DNA of 12,768 nt, from assembly GCA_025349905.2 (NCBI GenBank), contig MU625029.1, forward strand, positions 951 through 13,718. The letters run 5' to 3'. This stretch comes from Blastocladiella britannica (Eukaryota; Blastocladiomycota; Blastocladiomycetes; Blastocladiales; Blastocladiaceae). The position numbers and the translations under genes are program-made. Shown in pieces: positions 1 through 7,350 of the stretch. The notes under the pieces were generated by a model. It was not told where the DNA came from. It saw nothing but the letters and a program-made list of their open reading frames with translations, and did not search any database. Each line of letters opens with the position of its first letter. Positions within the stretch are counted from its first letter, which is position 1.

Positions 1-600
1 GTCCATGGCATACTCCGAGTACACAAGCTCGAGGCCAGAGCTGCGCCACCAGTTGAGCACATCCATGTGGCCGTTGCAGCTGGCGTCGTCCATGGCTCGC
101 TGCGAGCACTTGAGTTCAAGGCCAGAATTGCGCCACCACTCGAGCACATCGACATGGCCTTTCGCACTGGCCCAGTCCATGGCACTATCCGAGTACTTGA
201 GCTTAAGGTCGGATTCGAGCCACCAGTTGAGCACATTGATGTGACCGTTCCAGCTGGCCCAGTCCATGGCCAACATCGTGTAGGTGAAAGGCAACCCAAG
301 GGAGTGTCGCACCTGCAGCGCCTCAGCCAACCCCAGCTCGCTTGCCCTATTGGGCGACAGGGACCATGCACAACGGAAAATAGCCATGACCACATCAGGA
401 ATGTCGTCGCGCAGCATTACACGGGCATATTGGGCCAGTCGGCTTCGATGTGCCTGGGCAGCTGCCAGAGATTCGTCGGACAATCGTTTGTACTCAGGCT
501 CTGGACAGTGCTCATTCGTGGTGTCCTCGAGCACAGCATGCACGAGGATGCGGTTGATGACGTGGACGTTGAGTTCGGCGTGAGGCGGGGTGCTTGTCAT
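1..600 (-). CDS. Ankyrin-like repeat protein, N-terminal 200 residues (partial)
   Basis: An open frame runs from an ATG at 600 leftwards to the edge of the window without a stop, so the C-terminal part is missing. Residues 1 to about 110 are a helical non-repeat region (starts MTSTPPHAELNVHVINRILV). From residue 111 there are three full 29-residue units with the pattern AMDxASxxGHxDVLxWWRxSGLELxYS, and a fourth begins at the edge. The GHxDVL core fits divergent ankyrin repeats; the WW pair and SGLEL are typical of a subclass that I recall as expanded in Blastocladiales. Such proteins normally act as protein-binding scaffolds; the partner is unknown. The ATG has A at -3 and no in-frame ATG lies just upstream. 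The neighbour on the right is transcribed away from it, so the two may share a promoter. The frame is secure; the function is only a family-level inference. Confidence 0.8.
   Translation of the reverse strand, partial: MTSTPPHAELNVHVINRILVHAVLEDTTNEHCPEPEYKRLSDESLAAAQAHRSRLAQYARVMLRDDIPDVVMAIFRCAWSLSPNRASELGLAEALQVRHSLGLPFTYTMLAMDWASWNGHINVLNWWLESDLKLKYSDSAMDWASAKGHVDVLEWWRNSGLELKCSQRAMDDASCNGHMDVLNWWRSSGLELVYSEYAMD
10..270 (-). repeat. Three tandem 87-bp units coding ankyrin-like repeats
   Basis: Units lie at 270-184, 183-97 and 96-10, each exactly 29 codons, with no linker. They share blocks such as GCCATGGAC at the start and the codons for GHxxVLxWW in the middle, but differ at many positions, so they are diverged and not a recent amplification. 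A fourth unit starts at 9. Confidence 0.85.
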
Positions 601-675
601 GTTGATGTTGAGATTTGATGGAAGAGTGACGCTTTAATGGCAAAGTGAACCTCTACTGCTGCAAATCCAAGCTCT
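601..675. promoter_or_regulatory. Short divergent intergenic region
   Basis: Only about 75 bp separate the start codon of the ankyrin-like gene (minus) from the proposed start of the next gene (plus). I see no TATA box or repeated motif here. If the start of the right-hand gene is wrong, this gap is longer. Confidence 0.35.
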
Positions 676-2777
676 ATGCGCAACCACGAGGCGCACATGC
701 GGTGGCCTTTACTGTGGCAACTGCAGCTCCACAGCCACATTGACGGCATGTATCAGACACTTTTTACGCGCTGTGCACATCACCAAGGAGGAGCTGTGTG
801 CGCTGCATCGCGCCATCATTGCATACACGGCAGCTGCTGGTATTGAGCCGTTGTTGTGTTCGTGTTTGTGTGTTGTGTGAAAATTTGGGTTGAGTGGATT
901 GTGAGTGGCAGGACAAATTCTGGACGGGAATAGCCCAAACCAATGGTGACAACAACAGGAATGGCCAACCATAACAGACGACGACAACAACACCAAGAAC
1001 GAGCGCAAAGCAAATCAGCAAAACAAAACAAAACAAACCAAGAACAAAACGAAACAAGAACGAGCACAAAACAAAACAAGAACAACAAAACAAATCAAGA
1101 ACACCTCAAGAACAAAAAAAAAAGGGCTGGCTCTTGCGCAGCAGCACGCATTGAATGTCGTCTGGGACTGGCAAGAGATTTTTGATTCATCTTTGCTGTC
1201 CAAAAACCTGCTGTAATGGATCAGCAGTTGCTGGGCATTGGGAGAATGTGTTGAGAGTAATTGTTGGCTGCTCTTTGCAAGTCAAAGTAAATACATTGCT
1301 GTTCTTCACAATAGTACCTCTACTTGCCCACCGATCCCCTGCCTACTGGACCGTACCACGATCCTTCTCAGGAAACGCTGTTTGTTTATAATATAGTGGC
1401 ACTCGTGACGAGACCAACCTCTTTGGTTCTCTGCCGCGAGTCAATTGTTTGGATGGTATATGCACTTTTTTTGATAGGTCCATCTTAGTTTTTGATTTTT
1501 TGATTTTTTTTTTTGCTGCATACTACCCATAGAATTCGAAAACCCGTATGAGCTCCTCGTTGCTCCCCTTGGTGGCCTCTCTTGGATCATGTCACATGCG
1601 CGTAGCACCGATCCACATGTCGCCTACTTTGGTGCCGATCTCTTGCAGCGCGCTGTTGGCACGCACGTCCCCGTCGATGACGCGCTTGGTCACCCTGGTA
1701 TTGGTTTTGGTCTGGTTCAAGCGCTCTCGCATGGGGCCGTATCCGTGGGCGTTGACTTTTGGAATTATGGAGGGTCACGGATCTGTTTGTGAGGGCCAGT
1801 CCTCGGTTCTTGCAGAACGTTATCAGCTCGGACTTTCTCAACAACGTTGCCACTCGCTGCAGTCAGCCCTTGCCTGATTATGACTTTGAGAGCGCTGCGA
1901 CGGCGGTGGGCACCATTTACGAACTGGCATTCGTTGCTGAGGGCATTACCCTTGGCTTCGCTCTTGATTTCGCAAATGCGGTCGTTGCTCTGTGCCAGCA
2001 AACGGGCATGAACATCAATCATCTCGAGCGTCTGGTTGAGCAAGTGTTGAGTCGCCCGAACGCAGCCATGATGAACGTATTGTTTGAGCAGGTGGACGCT
2101 CCAGCGATGTTTGCCACCCGAATTTTATCGCCCGACGAGTATGGTCTCGCCCGCGCCTTTACGTTTACCCCCCTGTTCTTGCAGCCAAACCCCTGGATCC
2201 CTGCCGATACCCGTAGCGACCTGCTACTCCAATGCCGACGCGCGATTGCCACTGTCGAGGGCTGGGACCAATTGTGGAGCATTCTTGCACCGCTGATTTC
2301 CATGAAATATTCGGTCTCTTTTGCGCCATTATCTATTTCTATTTTGGCGACCCAAAACACCTTTCGGCCGTGGCGGCGCCTCCTTCCCGACAATGGTGCA
2401 CCCGCGTTGTCGAGCGACGCGTCCACTGGCAACCTCAGATCGCAATGGACGAGGAGGCCGGTCTGATCCTGGCGAATCTTGCGACCTGGTGCGACCCCTC
2501 CGTAGACATGGTCGAGAAGCTCGACACGCTCCAACACTCGCCCCCCGACCAGATGTTATTTGTCAAGTCGAATCTGCAGTTGATGAGGGCGGTGATTGCC
2601 GCCCTCGACCCACAGCTGTCTGGTACCGGTCCATGCAAGCCATTGGTGGAGTATCGGAAGCGGATCGTGGACGCAATTGCCAACAAATGCTCGCTGTCAC
2701 GGACGGCGGTCCACTGCCAGTTGCCGTGCGCGTGGTGCGATGAGAAGCTGTTGGCTCTTTGGGACAGATTTCAATAA
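676..2777 (+). CDS. Predicted multi-exon protein of unknown function
   Basis: I do not recognise this protein. Coding-like stretches in all three frames become one 440-residue frame if joined as exons 676-701, 757-839, 1125-1212, 1397-1455, 1533-1738, 1816-2313 and 2415-2777. Splice phases agree at each junction. The strongest introns are 1456-1532 (GTATAT donor, long T tract, TAG) and 1739-1815 (GTATCC donor, TTCTTGCAG). Weak points are the first intron (GTGGCC donor, GC-rich), the 285-nt intron 840-1124, the 184-nt intron 1213-1396 and the last one (2314-2414, GTCTCT donor and TCGAG acceptor, no clear pyrimidine tract), which could instead be a frameshift. The product looks soluble and mostly helical, with no signal peptide or membrane segment; segments such as DEFENPYELLVAPLGG and NINHLERLVEQVLS suggest a helical-repeat (solenoid) scaffold. 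The 1759 reading frame has no ATG start, so it must be an internal exon. The exon set is an inference; exon 1816-2313 is the most secure part. Confidence 0.5.
1006..1123 (+). repeat. A-rich CAAAA/ACAAAAC low-complexity tract
   Basis: A run of irregular ACAAAAC and AAGAACA units ends in ten consecutive A residues just before the proposed acceptor at 1123-1124. It lies in the proposed 285-nt intron 840-1124. The opposite strand gives Phe/Leu/Val-rich frames that are artefacts of this composition. Confidence 0.75.
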
Positions 2778-3058
2778 TCATTTCTTCTTGTTTATTATTC
2801 GTACCGCGAGTTTGTTGAGGGGGCTTCATTCAGACGCCAAGTCCCCACAGATGGGCGTGTCCCGAGCCGCACTCCTTCCCCTGGCTCCTGCTATCACTCA
2901 CGGCAACGTGCCGACGGATCTGATTTGGACCCAAGGATCCGGTTGCTTTGCGATCGTATGTGCCTCAAGGGCATAATAAATATAAAAACTAAAATGTACA
3001 GAGATAATATTTGCAATCTGAATCCGTATTTAGAAAGTGAGAGGGAATACTGATCAAT
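2778..3058. other. 3' region between two convergent genes
   Basis: This 281-bp stretch holds the presumed 3' UTR of the plus-strand gene, with an AATAAA at 2975-2980, and the end of the minus-strand gene at 3059. The part 2834-2973 keeps a coding-like frame (KSPQMGVSRAALLPLAPAIT..., stop at 2974) after a good acceptor-like CTTCATTCAG, so it may be a remnant or alternative last exon. No donor in the right phase is apparent, so I left it out of the CDS. Confidence 0.45.
2975..2980 (+). terminator. Polyadenylation signal AATAAA
   Basis: A canonical AATAAA lies about 200 nt after the proposed stop of the unknown gene on the same strand, followed by AT-rich sequence. It supports transcription on the plus strand ending near 3000. 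Confidence 0.5.
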
Positions 3059-3708
3059 TTACAACGCCGGTCTATTAGTATTATTCCTTCGCTTTTTGTT
3101 GTTAATTTTGCTCTTGCCCTTTTGAGTCGCCCGGCTGCTGGCGGCCGAGGGCTTGGTTTCGAGCATACGCGCAATTCGACGAAGCTGGGCCAACCCGATA
3201 GTGCGGCCGCCCGGCTTGTTCTTGACTGTCGTCGCCGTCGTTGTGCTCAATGGCAAGGTCGTCTGAGAGGCGGTATCGTCGTCCTGGACATGCGAAGCTG
3301 CTGCTGGTGGTCGTGGCGGAGTAAAGGGCTCCTCGATGAAGGCAGGTCGTCGTTGTTGTACCTGATGTTGCTCTTGTTCCAAGTACTGCTGCCGCAACAG
3401 GAACCGCGGCAGTGGCAGGGGCGTGGTTTGCCGGCACTGGTTTGGGTGCACTGGGGGTAACGTTGTCATCCACGAGGAAGTGATCAGTAGCGAGGCATTC
3501 GGAAACCTTATTACATTTGGTGGTCCAGGGTCAGTTTACAATATAAAAACATTTACCTTGGGTGTGTGCCAAAGTACCGTTGGAGAGGGATGGGCAGCTG
3601 GTAATAAGGTGACTGGATCATATTTTGGTGGTTTCGTGGGGAAGAGCGCGGGAGACACGAAGGGAGGCCGTGCCCTTGGCCCTTAATGGTATGGCGGTCT
3701 GTGTCCAT
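3059..3708 (-). CDS. Small two-exon protein with basic C-terminus, function unknown
   Basis: Exon 1 is 3708-3557 and exon 2 is 3506-3059, giving 199 residues. The 50-nt intron 3507-3556 has donor GTAAAT, an internal ACTGAC branch-like site and acceptor ATAAG, and joins the two frames in phase. The product has no recognisable domain. Residues 1-50 are rich in His, Pro, Gln and Tyr; residues 95-145 are Pro/Thr/Ser-rich and look disordered; residues 151-170 (GRTIGLAQLRRIARMLETKP) could form an amphipathic helix; the last 21 residues are rich in Lys, Arg and Asn, with KKRR, a plausible nuclear localisation signal. A nuclear or nucleic-acid-binding role is possible but is only inference from composition. 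The ATG at 3708 is the first in frame. It is convergent with the unknown gene and divergent from the SSUH2-like gene. I saw no canonical polyadenylation signal downstream. Confidence 0.6.
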
Positions 3709-3894
3709 TAGCAATATGAGAGTTTTCGCAAAAACGCGCGGACACAAAAAAAAAAAAAAAACGTGATTGCTATAATCTGATGATGCCTTGGGTCATGTGA
3801 GAGAAGGGAGATGCTGAAAAACGGGAAGGTGGCTTCTTTCCCGTTTTTCTTCTGCAGCGGTAAAGCATAGACCACAACGTAGTTCTTGATACAA
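3709..3894. promoter_or_regulatory. Shared divergent promoter region
   Basis: These 186 bp separate the start codons of the small basic protein (minus) and the SSUH2-like gene (plus). They contain a 16-A homopolymer at 3746-3761, of the kind that disfavours nucleosomes in many fungal promoters, and a perfect inverted repeat at 3816-3849. No clear TATA box was found. Confidence 0.5.
3816..3849. repeat. Perfect 12-bp inverted repeat with 10-nt loop
   Basis: The arms are GAAAAACGGGAA at 3816-3827 and TTCCCGTTTTTC at 3838-3849, exact reverse complements, spaced by 10 nt. The second arm ends 45 bp before the ATG of the SSUH2-like gene, so it may be a 5' UTR hairpin or a dyad-symmetric protein-binding site. 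Both are inferences. Confidence 0.75.
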
Positions 3895-6271
3895 ATGCAC
3901 AGCAACCCGTACCCGCACCCGCACGAGGCGCCTTCTGCCTCTGCCGGTGCTTCATCATCGACTGGCGGTATCGGTAGTGCAATGGCGCCGTCCGAGCAGC
4001 CCGCATACATGTCCCCGGGCCCCATGCGCGCGTCTCTGTACGCGGCGCTCCGAGCCAGTCCGCCACCGCACACGTCGCTCGGGCGTCCTCTGCCGGTGCT
4101 TCATGGTCCTTCTCATTCGGCCGATGGCGGCCCTCTTGTCGAGGCGGCTCCTCAGGTTTCGGTGGCGGCCGAGCCCGCTGTTCAGTATGTGGAGCAGGCG
4201 CAGTACGCTGAACCTCAGTTCTCCGAGCCGCAGTACGATGAGCCGCAGTTTGCTGCCACTGGTGAGCCCCAGTACCCTTCTTCGGAGCCTCCGTACGATG
4301 CTGCCGCCGCATATGCCGCCCAAGAACAGCAGTACTACGTCACTGGGCAGCAACGGTACGCTGCGCCCGACGTGGACCCGCGCACGTACCCGGAGCCCCA
4401 GTACCAGCAGCAGTACCAGCAGCAGTACCAGCAACAGCAACAGCTCCAGTACCAGCTGTACCAGCAGCAGCAGCAGCAGCAGTTCGAGACGCAGCGCCGT
4501 TCTCTGGGCCGCACGCAGCACCAACAACAGCAGGCCCAAGCGTCGTCCCCGTCGACTGCGGGTCGCGCTCTGGCACCGACGTCGCGCATGGGCTCGGCCA
4601 TGTCCCGCGGCAACCCGCGCGCCGCGTCGGCCATGTCGTCGTCGGGCACGCTCCTGGTGTCGGAGGCCAAGGCGCACGACGTGCAGCTGCCGATGATTCC
4701 CGGGTACGAGATGGCGCGACTTGACCGCGGTACTTTTTTTTCCTTTCTTTTTCAGGAGCATGGGTCCGGTATATAGACTGACGCTCTATGAAAAAAATAA
4801 AAATAGAAATCTTCGTGCCGTGCCCGCCGACCGACGACGCCGGGATTTCTGCTATCGACCCGGCCACGGGCGGCGCTACCCCGCTGCGCCGAGGCAAGTC
4901 CCTGATTCGGCGCCCGAGCATGCGCACGCAGCTGCAGAGCGAGCTCGGCGCCCAAACCATCGCGGCGGTCTCTGGTGGCAGCCCCTCCGCCGGCCCCGCC
5001 CGCGTCACTTCGCCCGCAACTTCCTCCATGCGCCGGTCCCAAGGCGGACCCGAAACCAACCCGGCGCTGTACGAGGCGGCGATTGCGGACGACCTGGCCG
5101 CGGACCCGACCATTAACGACCAAGGGGACCAAGAAGCCGAGTCCACCGAACGGTACGCGCCGACGCTGGTGGGTGGCGCGCACGTTGAGGCGGTGCTAGG
5201 GTTCCTGCAGCGCGAGCTGGCGCTCAAACCCGCGCGCTGCAGCCACACGCTATTCAGCTACGCGCTCGACGGCGTCGCCGAGTGCGTGGAGGAGCGCCGG
5301 GCGGTCGCATGGTCGGCCATGGGCGTGCCCGTGACGCCCGACATGCGCGCGCACCTCGATGCGGCCGGCCCGGCGTTTGCGGGATCCGTGGCCGATGACG
5401 GGACCGTTCGTGACGATCTGCCGATGCCGCCGCCCCGCCCCTGGGATATCGACATGACCCCGCACTTGCCTGAATCGTGGGGGGACGCGTACGAGGTCAC
5501 TGCGGCGCTGCCGCACGTGGCGCTGCTGCGCACTTGCTACGCGTGCATGGGAGCGGCGTCGGACGCGTGCCGCCGGTGCGACGGGACTGGAATGCCGGCG
5601 GCAGCCACCGCGGCACCCGCGGACCGCGGGATGGCGTGCGGGTGGTGCCGTGGCGAGGGCCGCGTCATGTGTAAAGTGTGCAACGGGTGCGGGGCCTTGA
5701 AGCTCACGCTGATTCTGCACGTCACTTGGTACCTTATTTCATATTTTATTGCATTTGAGTCAATGGAGCTGACAACGGATCTTAAAGGCACCGGCACGTT
5801 GCCCGGCTCGTCGACGCCAACCAGTACCCATTGAACCCCGACTCGCCCCTTGGCGACCTGCTGAGCGAAGTAGACGCGGCGTACGCGACACAGGACGTGG
5901 CGCAGCTCCCAGAGTCAATGGACCCGACCACGCAAGCTGAGACCCGCGCGTTTTCGGCGCAGCTGCGGGCCAAGTTGGCTCGAGCGATCGCCGATCGCGT
6001 GGTAGCGTCCGAGGGACTGGGCGCGTCGGCGGTGGCGGCGGCCAATGTCGGGGCGGCCATGGCGGTGGCGGCTACGGGCGGCAAAGCAGGGCTGTGGAAG
6101 GTGCGCGCATTCAACTACAATATCCGCGTGATCCCGATGTACGAGGCCGTGTACGTGCGCCGGGTCCTGGGCGGGTTGATGGGACGTAAGACGGCGCGGT
6201 TCTTGGTGTACGGGCACGCGGTCCAGGGTGTGATCAAGATGCCGGCTGCGGATAGCAAGTCCAAGAAGTAG
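3895..6271 (+). CDS. SSUH2-like protein with Gln-rich N-terminal extension
   Basis: Three exons, 3895-4729, 4807-5728 and 5788-6271, code for 746 residues. Intron 1 (77 nt, GTACTT...ATAG) and intron 2 (59 nt, GTACCT...AAAG) both carry a CTGAC branch-like site, and phases match. Residues 1 to about 260 are low-complexity: an EPQY/F pattern near 103-130, a Gln-rich run at 169-196, then Ser/Ala-rich sequence. Residues about 360-470 form the conserved N-terminal part of the family. A DnaJ-like zinc-finger region follows with CxxC pairs C522/C525, C533/C536, C556/C559 and C567/C570, then LKLTLILHVTW. The C-terminal part includes VRAFNYNIRVIPMYEAVYV and GRKTARFLVYGHA. This order (Cys-rich CxxCxGxG repeats, then a strand-rich W-containing segment) is that of SSUH2 homologs, whose biochemical role is not known. 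Animal members lack the long Gln-rich extension. An acceptor at 4754-4755 was rejected because it leads to a stop. Confidence 0.8.
4201..4284 (+). repeat. Short EPQ(Y/F)-coding repeat
   Basis: E-P-Q followed by an aromatic residue recurs every five residues (Glu at 106, 111, 116) and then irregularly to about residue 130 of the SSUH2-like protein. It probably arose by slippage and encodes a disordered segment. Confidence 0.7.
4399..4482 (+). repeat. CAG/TACCAG microsatellite coding Gln/Tyr-rich tract
   Basis: Twenty-eight codons (residues 169-196), mostly CAG with interspersed TAC and CTC/CTG, include seven consecutive Gln codons at the end. The tract is prone to length change between strains. 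Confidence 0.85.
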
Positions 6272-6386
6272 ACTTGGCTTTTTTCCGTTTTTGTAATCCA
6301 TTGTTCTTGCACACTCTTCCAAGAACCTTGATCCAATAAACAACGAAATGGTAAAGATGCATTCAATAGAAAAAAGATGTAGAAGA
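6272..6386. other. 3' region between convergent SSUH2-like and V-ATPase genes
   Basis: Only 115 bp separate the two stop codons. The plus strand carries AATAAA at 6335-6340; the minus strand shows no canonical signal, so the transcripts may overlap at their 3' ends. Confidence 0.6.
6335..6340 (+). terminator. Polyadenylation signal AATAAA
   Basis: A canonical AATAAA lies 64 nt after the stop of the SSUH2-like gene, at the expected place for its 3' end. Confidence 0.6.
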
Positions 6387-7018
6387 TCATGAACAGTTGT
6401 TGTTGGTCTTGGTGTTGAGGATCAGAGCGACAATTAGCCCGTAGAGGCCCAGCACCTCGGCAAAGATCAGCATCAGCACCATGCCCACAAACAGCCGCGG
6501 CTGGCGCGCGTAGCCCTTGACCCCGGCATCGCCCACCACGCCCACCGCATACCCTGCAGCCAGTCCCGTGAACCCGACCGAAAGACCGGCTCCCAGGTGC
6601 ATCAGGCCCGAGTAGAGACTGTATGGGGTCGAGGGGGACACTATTGTATATTTCACATTGAGTGTATCTCAGGCCGTTATTGCATTAATGGTTGAGAACA
6701 TACTGTTGCCAGAGATGACCACGCTGATCACCAGGCCGTACACGGCAATGATACCGGCCATGACGACCGGGATCAGCGCCTTCATGATCAGCTCGGGTTT
6801 GAATGTGCCGACCATGGCAATGCTGACCCCGGCCTTGGCGGTGCCGTATGCGGCGCCGAAAGCTGATTGATAATATTGTTAATATCACCAGTGCTATTGA
6901 GCAAATGAAAATGGATACCAGTCAAGATCATGGCCAAGGACGACCCGGCCAGCCCGAAAAACGACGCGTACTGTGGGCAGTAGTTGGGGACTGCGGCCAA
7001 GAGCGTTGTCGCAGACAT
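6387..7018 (-). CDS. V-type proton ATPase proteolipid subunit c
   Basis: This is the proton-carrying ring subunit of the membrane Vo sector of the vacuolar ATPase, which acidifies vacuoles and endosomes using ATP. Exons are 7018-6919, 6862-6704 and 6640-6387 (170 residues); introns of 56 and 63 nt have GTATCC and GTATGT donors, and phases match. The protein has the four-helix layout of the family: [20 protein letters not shown] in helix 1, [20 protein letters not shown] in helix 2, [18 protein letters not shown] and [18 protein letters not shown] in helix 3 and its loop, and [20 protein letters not shown] in helix 4. Glu148 in FAEVLGLYG matches the essential proton-binding Glu of yeast Vma3. 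Length is close to the usual 155-165. Fungi have c and c' paralogs (Vma3, Vma11), which I cannot separate here, so no symbol is given. It diverges from the chitinase gene. Confidence 0.95.
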
Positions 7019-7350
7019 TATAATTTTTTTTTATTGGGATACAGAGAGTTTTAATTTCCCATCACCTTTTCGAATTTACATTGTCCAGCTCACATCCAAC
7101 GAGAAAAATAGCCATTGCACCCATGGTCCAAATAGCACCAATGCTTGGCCGCTGCTGCTGTGCTGCGGAGAGGGGCTGTGAATGAAGTGGTGAAGCGACC
7201 CAGGCAGCTAAATCCGTTGCACCTCGTTGGAATAACGCCACATTGTCATCTCTCTTTCGCCTCCCCCAAAAAACGCAACCAACTCCTTTTCGCACATTCT
7301 CGCACACAATACTCGACTGGTCAAATAGAATTCTGAATATATATAAGATA
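7019..7350. promoter_or_regulatory. Divergent promoter region, V-ATPase subunit c and chitinase
   Basis: These 332 bp lie between the two start codons. No convincing exon is present; frames crossing it have poor codon composition. An AT-rich TATATATAAG at 7338-7347 ends 3 nt before the chitinase ATG, too close to act as a normal TATA box for that start. No other clear motif was found. Confidence 0.5.

Noticed and set aside
709..1203. Minus-strand frames rich in Phe, Cys, Leu and Val that look like membrane proteins
   Set aside because: They are the reverse of the A-rich ACAAAAC tract, with repetitive codons and no conserved motif.
1213..1396. Transposon or repeat insertion in the long gap of the unknown gene
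   Set aside because: No terminal repeats, target-site duplication or transposase-like frame was seen; it reads as intron sequence.
1759..2466. A single-exon gene starting at 1759
   Set aside because: The codon there is TTG, with a stop just upstream, and the last third of this frame loses coding character; it is better read as part of a spliced gene.
2834..2976. Coding-like tail as last exon of the unknown gene
   Set aside because: The acceptor is good but no donor in the needed phase exists between 2680 and 2800, and the stop at 2775-2777 gives a natural end.
4754..4755. TTTCTTTTTCAG as acceptor of the first SSUH2-like intron
   Set aside because: It would give a 26-nt intron and an in-frame stop within eight codons; the AG at 4805-4806 restores the frame.
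4335..5248. Long minus-strand frames opposite the SSUH2-like gene
   Set aside because: They are antisense shadows of GC-rich coding exons and the CAG repeat; the plus strand has the domain match and splice signals.
7338..7347. TATATATAAG as TATA box of the chitinase gene
   Set aside because: It ends 3 nt before the ATG that begins a good signal peptide, so transcription would start inside the coding region.
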